Notes: generated from the sequence alone by a model not told the origin. DNA of 64,000 nt from CBDFHJ01 sp965247635 (GCA_965247635.1 CBDFHJ010000010.1:372001-436000); one strand, 5' to 3'. Positions 16,016-24,224 are shown, counted from the first letter of the stretch. Program-made: numbers and translations.

Positions 16016-16360
16016 ATGGCGAACTACATTCAGTTGCTGACCCTCACACCGGAAGGCCGAGAACGGGTACTGCAAGAGCCTGAGTATGTGCTGCGCGCGC
16101 AGCAGGAAGTAAGGAAACGCGACGTCCGGGTACTGGGGTTGTACGCCGTCTTAGGGGAGTATGACTTCGTTTCCATCGTGGATGCTCCGGACAACGATGC
16201 CGTGGCCCGCTTCTCCATTGAACTGGGCGTGCGGGCTGGAGTCCACATCACCACCCTCCCCGCCGTCCCGGTGGCGCTCCTGGACGACTGGTCCGACGAT
16301 CCGTTGACTGAGCTCCAGACGGGCGTGGAGCTGGAGCCTCCCGTGAGCGGGTCTCCGTAG
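16016..16360 (+). CDS. GYD domain protein
   Basis: A 114-residue protein of the GYD family (dimeric alpha-beta barrel fold, unknown function). The defining region VLGEYDFVSIVDAPDND (residues about 46-62) and the preceding LTPEGRERV fit the family well, and the length is normal; the C-terminal 20 residues are a variable tail. It has its own -10 box and a GGAGGAG ribosome site. It is transcribed alone, convergent with the B12-binding gene. No function can be assigned from context. Confidence 0.8.
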   Translation: MANYIQLLTLTPEGRERVLQEPEYVLRAQQEVRKRDVRVLGLYAVLGEYDFVSIVDAPDNDAVARFSIELGVRAGVHITTLPAVPVALLDDWSDDPLTELQTGVELEPPVSGSP

Positions 16361-16395
16361 CCCTACCAGCAGGCCCGCAGGCCCACAGGCCCATC

Positions 16396-16812
16396 TCAAC
16401 CTCCGCGACGGCGGTGGGCGGTTGCCAGCTGCTGGACTAGGTCAACGATCTCTTTGGTGGTGGCGCCTGGGCCGAAGACGGCGGCGGCACCCATCTCCAG
16501 CAAGGCCAGCCGGTCGGGTTCGGGGATAATTCCCCCAACCATAAGGGCAGTCCGCTCCTGTCCCGAGCGGTGAAGGGCATCCAGCACCCTGGGGACAAGC
16601 TCCATGTGTGCGCCGGAAAGGATGCTGATCCCAACTATCTCCGCCCCGCAGCGCTGAGCGGCTTCGGCGATGGCCTCGGGCGTCTGGCGGATGCCGGTAT
16701 ACGTTACTTCCATCCCGGCGTCCTGCAACGCCCGGACCACCATGCGGGCGCCTCGCTCATGGCCATCCAACCCCGGCTTGGCGACGAGCACCCGGTAGGC
16801 GGAGCCGGTCAC
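16396..16812 (-). CDS. Cobalamin-binding small subunit of methylmalonyl-CoA mutase type
   Basis: A 138-residue free-standing B12-binding domain. The base-off cobalamin motif DxHxxG is at residues 16-21 (DGHERG, His18 as lower axial ligand), followed by the conserved IVGISILSGAH serine region and VGGIIPEPD. Such small subunits pair with a separate catalytic MCM large subunit to convert methylmalonyl-CoA to succinyl-CoA. It overlaps the epimerase gene by four bases (ATGA), so the two are co-translated. The large subunit is not in this window. Confidence 0.9.
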   Translation of the reverse strand: MTGSAYRVLVAKPGLDGHERGARMVVRALQDAGMEVTYTGIRQTPEAIAEAAQRCGAEIVGISILSGAHMELVPRVLDALHRSGQERTALMVGGIIPEPDRLALLEMGAAAVFGPGATTKEIVDLVQQLATAHRRRGG

Positions 16813-17246
16813 GGGCGTCCTCGCTCGGGCGGTTGCACCAGCTCTACCAGTACGTGACGCGTCGCCTCAGGACGGAGGAACGCGATACGGCCGGTCAGCC
16901 CCTGGCGTGGCTCCTGGTCCACCAGCGGAACGTCCAACGCCTTCAGCTGCGCCAGCTTGGCGTCGATGTCGTCCACCTGAAAGGCGATGTGGTGCAGGCC
17001 CTCGCCGTGCCGGGCGATAAACCTGCCGATAGGGCCATCAGGGTCCAGGGGCTCCAGGAACTCGATGCGCGTTTGGCCCTGGGCCACCAGGGCGGCCCGC
17101 AGCCCGACCTCAGGGACCTCGATGATTGGTGTCTCCGGCACGTCGAGGAGCCGGCCGAAGACAGCGAGCGCCTCCTCCACGCTGGTAACGGCGATGCCCA
17201 CGTGGTCGAGGTGACCCACCGTGCACGAAGCATCTTCAGAGGTCAT
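16809..17246 (-). CDS. mce: Methylmalonyl-CoA epimerase
   Basis: A 145-residue vicinal-oxygen-chelate (glyoxalase-like) enzyme that converts (S)- to (R)-methylmalonyl-CoA in propionyl-CoA breakdown. The metal-binding pattern is visible: LDHVGIAV near residue 13, then GEGLHHIAFQVDD near 84-96, and a final Glu in VELVQP. Length is typical. Overlap with the downstream B12 subunit gene shows a methylmalonyl-CoA isomerisation pair, consistent with oxidation of odd-chain or branched acyl-CoA, in line with the acyl-CoA dehydrogenase nearby. Confidence 0.92.
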   Translation of the reverse strand: MTSEDASCTVGHLDHVGIAVTSVEEALAVFGRLLDVPETPIIEVPEVGLRAALVAQGQTRIEFLEPLDPDGPIGRFIARHGEGLHHIAFQVDDIDAKLAQLKALDVPLVDQEPRQGLTGRIAFLRPEATRHVLVELVQPPERGRP

Positions 17247-17306
17247 AGCGCCTCCAATCGGGGGTGTGGATACGTGCCCTTCAAGGGCGGCGGCCGGGAA
17301 CGCGGG

Positions 17307-18218
17307 CTACCGCAGCGACCTGACGTACTCCAGGAACTTCGGGGCTAGGCTCACGTCGCCCGCCGTGGAGTTACTCTCGGCCTGGGCGGTGTTCTTCGCG
17401 CCTGGAATCGTGGTGGACACGCCGCTGTGGGTCAGCACCCAGGCCAGCGCCGCCTGCACCAACGACACTCCTCCCTCATCCGCAAGCGCTACGAGCGCGG
17501 GAACCTTCTCGAGCTCCCGCTCCACCTGCTCGCGGGGCACGGTCCCGTTGCCGCGGGCGTCGTTCTCGGCGAAGCGCGTAGCGCTGGTGTACTTCCCGCT
17601 GAGCAGGCCACTGGCCAGCGGGACCCGGGCGGCGATGCCAACGCCCGCCTCCTCGGACCGGGGCAAGAGTCCGTCCACTATCTGCCGCTGGAAGATGTTC
17701 AATGGCACCTGCATGGAGGCGTAACCGCCCTGGCGCAACGTCTCCTCTCCCTGCTCCAGGGTGAGGGCCGTCACGCAGGAGACGCCGTAGGTGCGGACCA
17801 GGCCAGCGGCCTGCAGCGCCTTCAAGGCCTCCTGAACGGCAGGGTCCGCGATCTGCGCAGTGCTTGGGTTGTGCAACAGGTACACGTCGATGGCATCCCG
17901 CTGAAGCCGGCGTAGGGACCCCTCGGCCGCGCTCCGCATCCGCTCCGCCAGGCCTTCGCCTCTGGCGCTGACCTTGGTGCAGATGACCACGTCCGGCTTG
18001 TTCCCCAACACCTTGCCTATCACCTCTTCGCTGCGGCCCTCGCAGTAGCTCTCCGCGGTGTCGTAGAAGGTGACGCCCAGCTCGTAGGCGCGCTGTACCG
18101 CGGCGATGCCGTCGGCCTCATCCGTCATGCCATAGATCCCCTGCCCAGAGATGGCGTCGGCGCCAAAGCCGATCTCCGAGACCTGCATACCCGTGTTACC
18201 GAACGGTCGATACTTCAT
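17307..18218 (-). CDS. Aldo/keto reductase (copy 1)
   Basis: A 303-residue NADPH-dependent (beta/alpha)8 oxidoreductase. The catalytic tetrad is present: Asp53 and Tyr58 in FYDTAESY, Lys82 in VVICTKV, and the His in YLLHNPS near 115. The cofactor end has IPGAKNTAQAESN. It closely resembles the downstream-strand neighbour at 18258-19169, same length and largely the same sequence, so the two are a tandem duplication. The physiological substrate is unknown; related proteins act on small carbonyl compounds. AGGGAGGAA precedes its ATG. Confidence 0.9.
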   Translation of the reverse strand: MKYRPFGNTGMQVSEIGFGADAISGQGIYGMTDEADGIAAVQRAYELGVTFYDTAESYCEGRSEEVIGKVLGNKPDVVICTKVSARGEGLAERMRSAAEGSLRRLQRDAIDVYLLHNPSTAQIADPAVQEALKALQAAGLVRTYGVSCVTALTLEQGEETLRQGGYASMQVPLNIFQRQIVDGLLPRSEEAGVGIAARVPLASGLLSGKYTSATRFAENDARGNGTVPREQVERELEKVPALVALADEGGVSLVQAALAWVLTHSGVSTTIPGAKNTAQAESNSTAGDVSLAPKFLEYVRSLR

Positions 18219-18257
18219 GTTCCTCCCTCCCTGTCAGTCGATGACCAATCCCTGTCT

Positions 18258-19169
18258 TTAGAGCGTCCGCGTCAGCTCCAGGAACGCTGCGGATAGCGTC
18301 ACGCCGCTGGCCGAGGCGTTGGACTCGGCCTGGGCCGCGTTCTTGACGCCAGCGATCACGGTGGATACGCCGCCGTGGCTCAGCACCCACGCCAGCGCGG
18401 CGTGCACCAGAGGCACCCCGTCGTTGGACGCCTGCTCCATGAGCGCCGGAAGCTTCTCGAACTCCCGCTCCAGCTGTTCCCTGGGGATGGTCCCAGTGGC
18501 GCGGCCGTCGTTCTCGGGGAAGACGGTCTCCTTAGTGTATTTGCCGGTCAGCAGCCCGCTGGCAAGGGGCACCCGCGCTATGATGCCAACGCCCGCCTTC
18601 TGGGCGTGGGGCAGAAGTCCGTCCACTACCTGCTGCTGGAAGATGTTCAACGGAACCTGCATGGAGGTATAGCCTCCCTGCCGGATCACCTCCTCGCCCT
18701 GCTCGACAGCCACCCTCGTCACACACGAGACGCCATAGGAGCGGACCAGCCCATCCGCCTTGAGCGACTCCAAGGCCTCCTTGACGGCGGGGTCGCTGAT
18801 CTGCTCGATGGCCGGGTTGTGCAGTAGATATACGTCGATGGCATCGCGCTGCAGACGCCGGAGCGACGCCTCCGCCGCGGCCCGGATACTCTCCGCCGTG
18901 AAAGGGCCGGCCCTGCCGCCGACCTTGGTGCAGATGACCACGTCCTGCTTATTCCCCAAGGCCTTGCCCAGCGCTTCCTCGCTGCGGCCCTCAGCGTAGC
19001 CCTGCGCCGTATCGAAGAAGGTCACGCCCTTCTCATAGGCCCGCAGGACCGCGGTGATGCCGTCGGCCTCGTCCACCGCGCCGTAGGTCCCCTGACCGGA
19101 GATGGTGCTGGTGCCGGCGCCGATCTCCGAGACCTCGATGCCGGTACTGCCTAGCTGTCGGTACTTCAT
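18258..19169 (-). CDS. Aldo/keto reductase (copy 2)
   Basis: A 303-residue paralogue of the preceding reductase, with the same tetrad (Asp53, Tyr58 in FFDTAQGY, Lys82, and the His in YLLHNPA). The cofactor-binding end reads IAGVKNAAQAESN. Differences concentrate at Tyr58's neighbours (AESY versus AQGY) and around residues 83-90, where substrate loops lie, so the two copies may differ in specificity. It is 39 bases upstream of copy 1 and 17 bases downstream of the acyl-CoA dehydrogenase gene, so the three are probably one operon. Confidence 0.9.
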   Translation of the reverse strand: MKYRQLGSTGIEVSEIGAGTSTISGQGTYGAVDEADGITAVLRAYEKGVTFFDTAQGYAEGRSEEALGKALGNKQDVVICTKVGGRAGPFTAESIRAAAEASLRRLQRDAIDVYLLHNPAIEQISDPAVKEALESLKADGLVRSYGVSCVTRVAVEQGEEVIRQGGYTSMQVPLNIFQQQVVDGLLPHAQKAGVGIIARVPLASGLLTGKYTKETVFPENDGRATGTIPREQLEREFEKLPALMEQASNDGVPLVHAALAWVLSHGGVSTVIAGVKNAAQAESNASASGVTLSAAFLELTRTL

Positions 19170-19186
19170 GGCTCCCCTCCTTATCC

Positions 19187-20344
19187 TTATCCTTCGGCTG
19201 CCGCTTCCCTCAGCAAGCTGCGAGCGATGACAAGACGCTGAATCTCGCTGGTGCCCTCGTAGATCTCCGTGACCCGCACGTCCCGGTAGTAACGCTCCAC
19301 TGGGCTGTCGCGGAAGTAACCGTGACCGCCGTGGACCTGGAGGGCCCTATCACACGCGAAGTGGCCCGCCTCCGACGCGTACAGCTTGGCCATGGCTGCC
19401 TCCCGGCTGTAGGGGAGCCCGGCGTCCTTGAACTGGGCGGCCCGTCGAGCAAGCAATCGGGCCGCATCCAGGCGGGTGGCCATGTCGGCCAGCATGAACT
19501 GAATGGCCTGGTGTTCGGCGATAGGCTTGCCGAAGGTCTCACGCCGCTGGCTGTAGCGGAGGGCCGCCTCCAGGGCCGCTTGGCCGATGCCCACGGCCTG
19601 GGCCGCCACCGAGATACGGCTGGAGTCCAGCACGGTCATGGCGATGGTGAAGCCCTGGCCCTCGTCACCCAGCAGGCCAGACTCAGGCACGCGGCACTCC
19701 TGAAACACGACCTCTCCGGTGCTCGACGCGCGCATCCCCAGCTTGCCTCGCTGAGGGGTGACCTGCAGGCCCTGCGTTCCTTTTTCCACCAGAAAGGCGC
19801 TGATGCCGCGAGTCCCCTGGCTAGGGTCCGTGGCGGCAAAGACCACCATCACGTCGGCCTCCGGGGCGTTGGAGATGAAGGTCTTGGCCCCGTTGAGCAC
19901 GTATCCACCATCGCGGTGGACCGCCGTGGTCTGCATATTGGCGGCGTCGCTGCCGCTACTCGGCTCCGTCAGACCGAATGCGCCCAGCTTTTCGCCCGAC
20001 GCCAGGTCTGGCAGGTAGCGCGCCCGCTGCTCCTCGTTCCCGTAGCGGATGATGGACTCGGCGCCCAGCGAGAGGTGGGTCAGGTACGTGGCGCTGGTGG
20101 CGGCGCACCCCCGGGCGACCTCCTCCACCGCGATGGTCACCTGCTGGGCGTTGCCACCCGAACCCCCATAGGCCTTGTCAACGCTGAGGCCCATGAGGCC
20201 CAGCCGACGTAGCCCCGCGATGTTCTCCCAGGGAAACTCCTCCCGTTCGTCCAGCTCGGCGGCGCGCGGAGCCAGCTCCTGGTCCGCGAACTCACGGACC
20301 ATCGCCTTCAACCGTTTCTCTTCGTCGGTCAGCAGCAGCTCCAC
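19187..20344 (-). CDS. Acyl-CoA dehydrogenase
   Basis: A 385-residue FAD enzyme that introduces a trans-2 double bond into acyl-CoA, passing electrons to ETF. The signature FGLTEPSSGSDAANMQT is near residues 128-144, KTFISNAPEADV follows, and the catalytic glutamate is in TEIYEGTSEIQRL near 363-375. Length and fold are typical of short/medium-chain acyl-CoA dehydrogenases; the exact chain length cannot be read. It heads the minus-strand unit with the two aldo/keto reductases. Confidence 0.93.
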   Translation of the reverse strand: MELLLTDEEKRLKAMVREFADQELAPRAAELDEREEFPWENIAGLRRLGLMGLSVDKAYGGSGGNAQQVTIAVEEVARGCAATSATYLTHLSLGAESIIRYGNEEQRARYLPDLASGEKLGAFGLTEPSSGSDAANMQTTAVHRDGGYVLNGAKTFISNAPEADVMVVFAATDPSQGTRGISAFLVEKGTQGLQVTPQRGKLGMRASSTGEVVFQECRVPESGLLGDEGQGFTIAMTVLDSSRISVAAQAVGIGQAALEAALRYSQRRETFGKPIAEHQAIQFMLADMATRLDAARLLARRAAQFKDAGLPYSREAAMAKLYASEAGHFACDRALQVHGGHGYFRDSPVERYYRDVRVTEIYEGTSEIQRLVIARSLLREAAAEG

Positions 20345-20427
20345 GGCTCGCTCCCTGGCCAGGGCCGTATAATGGGGGACGCCCTATTTCCCCAGAAGAA
20401 CGCATGCATTATACGCGCCGACTTGGG

Positions 20428-20606
20428 GGTCTGGGGGGCGTGGTGAACAGCCCCCCAGCAGTCAACGTAGGGTCTGGGGGGTGTGGTGAGCGGCCCCCCA
20501 GCAGTCAAAGTGGGGTCTGGAGGGCGCCGCCGACAGGTCGGTCCGAAGGACTCCGGACTCCTTCGGAGGGCAAGCAGTAAACGGCCCCCCAGCACTCCAA
20601 GCGGGT
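20428..20606. repeat. Triplicated 43-base unit with an embedded palindromic element
   Basis: Units beginning GGTCTGGGGGGCGTGGTG occur at 20428, 20471 and 20514, each closing with GCCCCCCAGCA. The third unit is split by about 55 bases containing CGACAGGTCGG and TCCGAAGGACTCCGGA with CTTCGGAGG. The same inner element occurs again in a related unit at 24111-24224. It lies between the divergent acyl-CoA dehydrogenase and rsmI genes. Confidence 0.75.
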
Positions 20607-20620
20607 TTGAGGTGTGACGG

Positions 20621-21448
20621 TTGGGTACGCTCTACGTAGTCGCCACGCCCATCGGCAACCTGGAGGACACCACCCTCCGGGCCCTGCGCGTCCTCAGAGA
20701 AGTCGGCCTGGTGGCCGCCGAGGACACCCGTATCACCCGCAAGCTGCTGGCCCACTTCGGCATCCAGGTGCCGCTGGTCAGCTACAACCAGCACAACGCC
20801 CGCCAGCGCATCCCGCGCATCCTCCAGGCGCTGGGTCAGACCGACGTGGCCCTGGTCTCCGACGCCGGCGTCCCGCTGGTCAGCGACCCAGGGCATGAGC
20901 TGGTGCGAGAGGCCAGCCGTCAGGGGTTCCGCGCCGTCCCGGTGCCGGGCCCGTCGGCGGTGACGGCGGCGTTGGCCGTAGCCGGCCTGCCGGCGGACTC
21001 CTTCCACTTCCTGGGCTTCCCGCCTCGTGTCCGAAAGGACCGCCGCGGCGCGCTGCGAGCCGTGGCCCCGCTACGGCAGACGCTCGTGGCCTTCGAGGCT
21101 CCCCACCGGCTGCGGGCGTCGCTGGACGACATGCTAGCCGTCCTGGGCGACCGCGTGGTAACGGTCTGCCGCGAGCTGACCAAGGTATACGAGGAGGTGT
21201 TCCGTGGCTGCGTCTCCGAGGCCCTGGCCTACTTCCAGCAACCGCGGGGCGAGTTCGTGCTGGTCATCTCAGGCGCCGAGGCGTCCTCAGGAAAAGACGA
21301 AGTGGCATGGGATGCCGTGCGGCAGGAGTTGGCCTCCCTCAAAGCCAGCGGCTACTCGCGGCGGGACGCCGTGGCCCAGGTGACCGCCATCCACGGCATC
21401 TCTCGGCGCGACGCCTACCATCTGTGGTTGGAGGCCTCGAAGCGGTAG
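20621..21448 (+). CDS. rsmI: 16S rRNA (cytidine(1402)-2'-O)-methyltransferase
   Basis: A 275-residue SAM-dependent tetrapyrrole-methylase-fold enzyme that methylates the ribose of C1402 in the ribosomal decoding centre. The N-terminal motif VATPIGNLEDTTLRAL (8-23), AAEDTRITRKLL and the SAM loop VSDAGVPLVSDPG are those of RsmI, and the C-terminal helical RNA-binding part (about 220-275) is complete. The start is TTG at 20621, preceded by GAGGTG; there is no ATG that keeps the motif. Single gene directly after the repeat cluster. Confidence 0.94.
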   Translation: MGTLYVVATPIGNLEDTTLRALRVLREVGLVAAEDTRITRKLLAHFGIQVPLVSYNQHNARQRIPRILQALGQTDVALVSDAGVPLVSDPGHELVREASRQGFRAVPVPGPSAVTAALAVAGLPADSFHFLGFPPRVRKDRRGALRAVAPLRQTLVAFEAPHRLRASLDDMLAVLGDRVVTVCRELTKVYEEVFRGCVSEALAYFQQPRGEFVLVISGAEASSGKDEVAWDAVRQELASLKASGYSRRDAVAQVTAIHGISRRDAYHLWLEASKR

Positions 21449-21520
21449 CAGCAAGCACCAGCCGCACCGTGCCTCCCCTGTTCTATACTGGACCTAAGAA
21501 CGTCTGGCTAAGTTTTCCCC

Positions 21521-21552
21521 GTTCGCACTTCGACAAGCTCAGCACGAACGGG
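21521..21552 (+). repeat. Palindromic repeat of the CTTCGACAAGCTCAG type
   Basis: GTTCGCACTTCGACAAGCTC followed by AGCACGAACGGGAC; outer arms GTTCG and CGAAC pair. Related copies lie at 25186, 29671 and 59751. It fills the short gap before the metallo-beta-lactamase gene. Confidence 0.65.
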
Positions 21553-21575
21553 ACTTACTGTGGAAGGAGTTGTCC

Positions 21576-22232
21576 ATGACCCTAGTCTACGACGACCGCT
21601 TCCAGGTGTACAAGGTGGCCGGCATGGGCCCCTTCAACAACAACGGGTACGTACTGGCCGACCCTAGCTCCCGTGAGTGCTATCTAGTCGACGCCCCTGC
21701 CGAGTTCGGGCGGCTGCTTGAAGCGGCGCAAGGGTTCCACGTCAAGGGGGTGCTGATCACGCATTCGCACCCCGACCACATCGCGGGGTACGCCGAGCTA
21801 AAGCGCGCTGCGGAGGGGGGACTGCTAGGGGGAGTGGTGGGGGTCCACGTCGCCGACGCGCCCCGCTTGCCGGAACAGCCGTCCTTTCATCTGGGCCACG
21901 GCGACCTGCTCCACATCGGCCAGACGCCCATCCGAGTGCTTCACACCCCTGGCCATACCGCCGGTGGCGTCTGCCTAGCGCTGGACGGCTGCCTCATCTC
22001 CGGCGATACGCTGTTCCCCGGCGGGCCGGGCTACACCCGAAGCCCGGAGGGTTTCCAGCAGGTGGTCAAGAGCATCACCGAGCAGTTGTACGGCCTGAAC
22101 GACGATGTGCTCGTCTTCCCCGGCCACGGCGCCGACACCACCATCGGCGAGTCCAAGCGTGAATACGCCTCCTTCGAGGCCAAGCCGCACCTGTCGGACC
22201 TCCACGGCGAGATCCACTGGCTGACCAGCTAG
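21576..22232 (+). CDS. MBL-fold metallohydrolase (glyoxalase II-like)
   Basis: A 218-residue metallo-beta-lactamase-fold hydrolase. The dinuclear metal site is visible: THSHPDHIAGY with HxHxDH near residue 67, the third histidine in HTPGHTAGG, the bridging Asp in ISGDTLFPGG and the final histidine in VFPGHGADT. This set matches the glyoxalase II/persulfide-dioxygenase-like subgroup; the substrate is unclear. I place the start at ATG 21576, seven bases after GGAAGGAG, rather than the TTG two codons earlier. Followed by a stem-loop. Confidence 0.85.
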   Translation: MTLVYDDRFQVYKVAGMGPFNNNGYVLADPSSRECYLVDAPAEFGRLLEAAQGFHVKGVLITHSHPDHIAGYAELKRAAEGGLLGGVVGVHVADAPRLPEQPSFHLGHGDLLHIGQTPIRVLHTPGHTAGGVCLALDGCLISGDTLFPGGPGYTRSPEGFQQVVKSITEQLYGLNDDVLVFPGHGADTTIGESKREYASFEAKPHLSDLHGEIHWLTS

Positions 22233-22246
22233 GCAAGGGCTAACAT

Positions 22247-22276
22247 GGGAGACCTTTCTTGAAAGAAGGGTCTCCC
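22247..22276 (+). terminator. Stem-loop after the MBL gene
   Basis: GGGAGACCTTTCTT and AAGAAGGGTCTCCC form a 14-base-pair stem with one G-U pair and a two-base centre, 14 bases after the stop codon. There is no T-run after it, so it may be a terminator or simply an mRNA 3' stabiliser. Confidence 0.5.
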
Positions 22277-22351
22277 AAACCCTCCCAAAGAACCTTGTAA
22301 TAGTAATCCTTCGGCGAGGGCTTCACGGCGCTACGTCGTAATGAGCGATGG

Positions 22352-22400
22352 GGACACCGCAAGTGGGTGCCCCGACGAGTCGGGGCCCGCAAGTAGGTCC
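22352..22400 (-). repeat. Two minus-orientation copies of the intergenic repeat core
   Basis: GGACACCGCAAGTGGGT at 22352 and CCGCAAGTAGGTCC at 22387 match the reverse complement of the core ACCTACTTGCGGTGTCC, with CCCCGACGAGTCGGGG palindromes between. The 280-base space to hisF also holds GCAGGACGAGTCCTGC at about 22482-22497, a palindrome that recurs after hisIE. Confidence 0.6.
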
Positions 22401-22497
22401 TCCGATACGCCCCGATGTGTCGGGGCTATCGAGAGTCTCGATGAACGCAGCATCATCGGACAGGGCTGCGCCCTGGTAGGTGCAGGACGAGTCCTGC

Positions 22498-22503
22498 TAT
22501 GCT
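22498..22503 (+). promoter_or_regulatory. -10 box adjoining the hisF start codon
   Basis: TATGCT ends nine bases before the ATG of hisF, with no ribosome-binding sequence between. Transcription would begin at or within a few bases of the start codon, giving a leaderless message. No clear -35. Confidence 0.35.
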
Positions 22504-22512
22504 GTAAGCATC

Positions 22513-23355
22513 ATGCTTACTAAGCGCATCATTCCGTGCCTGGACGTGGACGCCGGCCGTGTGGTCAAGGGCGTTTCCTTCGTGGACCTGCGTGACGCCG
22601 GCGACCCGGTGGAGCTGGCCGCCCGCTACGACCGCGAGGGCGCCGACGAGCTGACGTTCCTGGATATCACCGCCAGCGCCGACGGCCGGGAGACAATGGT
22701 TGAGGTGGTCAAGCGCGTCTCGGAGCAGGTGTTCATTCCCCTGACCGTCGGAGGCGGGGTGCGCACCAGCGCCGACGTCCGCAAGCTGCTCCAGGCCGGC
22801 GCCGACAAGGTGGCCATGAACACAGCGGCCGTGCTCAACCCTCAAGAGTTGGCCCAGTGCGCCCGCGACTTCGGCAACCAGTGCATGGTCATCGCCATCG
22901 ACGCCCGGCGCGTCACCTTGGATTCGCCCGCCGCCGACCCCGCGCTGCTGCCGGAGGACCACCCCGGTAAAAGGGAGCTGGCGCTGGCTGAACGGCCCCA
23001 GTGGGAGGTCTACATCCACGGAGGCCGCACGCCTACGGGGATCGACGCCGTGAAGTGGGCGCGCTACGCGGTGGAGCTAGGGGCCGGTGAGGTCCTCCTG
23101 ACCAGCATGGACACGGACGGGCACCTCGAAGGGTACGACCTCGAGCTGACCCGGGCCATCGCGGACACGGTCCCCGTCCCGGTTATCGCCAGCGGTGGCG
23201 CGGGCACGCCCGCGCACTTCCACGACGCCGTGACCGAAGGCCACGCCGATGCCGCCCTGGCCGCCTCCATCTTCCACTACGGCGAGGTCTCCATCCAAGA
23301 GACGAAAGATTACTTGCGCTCGCGGGGGGTCCCCGTGCGCCCCACGGCGGTGTAA
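22513..23355 (+). CDS. hisF: Imidazole glycerol phosphate synthase, cyclase subunit
   Basis: A 280-residue (beta/alpha)8 enzyme that uses ammonia from HisH to close the imidazole ring in histidine synthesis. It starts MLTKRIIPCLDVDAGRVVKG with catalytic Asp11, and the second catalytic Asp lies in MVIAIDARR near 130. VGGGVRTSADV and ASGGAGTPAHF are the phosphate-binding loops. An insertion of about 20 residues around 135-160 (after VTLDSPAADP) makes it slightly longer than the usual 255. I start at ATG 22513; the frame extends 11 codons upstream without support. hisH is not adjacent; hisIE follows the next gene. Confidence 0.95.
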   Translation: MLTKRIIPCLDVDAGRVVKGVSFVDLRDAGDPVELAARYDREGADELTFLDITASADGRETMVEVVKRVSEQVFIPLTVGGGVRTSADVRKLLQAGADKVAMNTAAVLNPQELAQCARDFGNQCMVIAIDARRVTLDSPAADPALLPEDHPGKRELALAERPQWEVYIHGGRTPTGIDAVKWARYAVELGAGEVLLTSMDTDGHLEGYDLELTRAIADTVPVPVIASGGAGTPAHFHDAVTEGHADAALAASIFHYGEVSIQETKDYLRSRGVPVRPTAV

Positions 23356-23360
23356 GCCCC

Positions 23361-24128
23361 ATGGCCTCTCAGCCCACCATAGCCATCATCGCCTTCGACA
23401 TGTACGGCACGCTGGTCCGCAACGACACGGAGCAGTGGTACGCCGTCTTTTCCGAAATCGCCACGGAGCAGGGGCTGCCCCTGGACGGCCCTACCCTCTA
23501 CAGGGAGTGGCATAGTCGGGAGATCAACTTTCGCAACACCCGCACCGACATGCGTGACCCGGACACCAGTCCACCCTTCCAGACCTACGAGTCGGCCTGG
23601 GGGCATGCCTTCGACGAGACCTTTGCCGCCCTTCACCTGAACGGCGATTCCACCGCGGCCGCCCGCCGTTGCGTCGGCCACCTGGCCACGCGGGCCGCCC
23701 TGCCAGACGTCCCAGACGTATTGAGGCGCCTGGCCACGCGCTGGCCGCTGGCCGTCCTGTCCAACGCCGACGACGATTTCCTGCGGCCGGTCATCACGCG
23801 CCACGGCTGGTCTTTCGATCCCATCGTCTCTTCGGAGTCCACGCGGTCGTACAAGCCGGACCCGCGCATCTTCAGCGCCTTTTGCCGCGAAGCGTCCGTA
23901 ACGCCGGAACGCGTCCTCTACGTAGGCGACTCCATCTACGACGACATGCACGGCGCCAAGCTCGCCGGCATGCAGGCGGCATGGGTCCGTCGCGACGATG
24001 CTACGCCCGGAAGGACGCCTCCACCCGAAGGCCAAGAGTTGCTCAGCCCTGACCTCGAAGTCGGCTCGTTTCAGGAGCTGGAGCACGCGCTGTTGGATGG
24101 CGCACCTTGGGGTCTGGGGGCGCGGTGA
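23361..24128 (+). CDS. HAD-superfamily hydrolase (haloacid dehalogenase-like)
   Basis: A 255-residue HAD hydrolase. Motif I is FDMYGTL with nucleophile Asp13 and Tyr15 where phosphatases usually have a second Asp, the pattern known from L-2-haloacid dehalogenases; motif II is LSNADDDF, motif III Lys in KPDPRIF and motif IV GDSIYDDM. Cap domain about residues 20-110. Substrate unknown. The gene starts five bases after hisF, so they are co-transcribed. The last residues, about from WGLGAR, are encoded by the start of the intergenic repeat at 24111, so the original C-terminus has been altered by the repeat. Confidence 0.85.
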   Translation: MASQPTIAIIAFDMYGTLVRNDTEQWYAVFSEIATEQGLPLDGPTLYREWHSREINFRNTRTDMRDPDTSPPFQTYESAWGHAFDETFAALHLNGDSTAAARRCVGHLATRAALPDVPDVLRRLATRWPLAVLSNADDDFLRPVITRHGWSFDPIVSSESTRSYKPDPRIFSAFCREASVTPERVLYVGDSIYDDMHGAKLAGMQAAWVRRDDATPGRTPPPEGQELLSPDLEVGSFQELEHALLDGAPWGLGAR

Positions 24129-24224
24129 GCGGCCCCCAGTATGTTCAAGGGTCGCGGGGGTGCCATCGACAGGTCGGTCCGAAGGACTCCGGACTCCTTC
24201 GGAGGGCAGGCGGTAAGCGGTCCC
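24111..24224. repeat. Repeat related to the 20.4 kb cluster
   Basis: GGTCTGGGGGCGCGGTGAGC at 24111 and then CGACAGGTCGGTCC, GAAGGACTCCGGACTCCTTC and GGAGGGCAGGCGGTAA repeat the third unit of the 20428-20606 cluster almost base for base. Its first 18 bases form the end of the HAD coding sequence. Confidence 0.75.
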
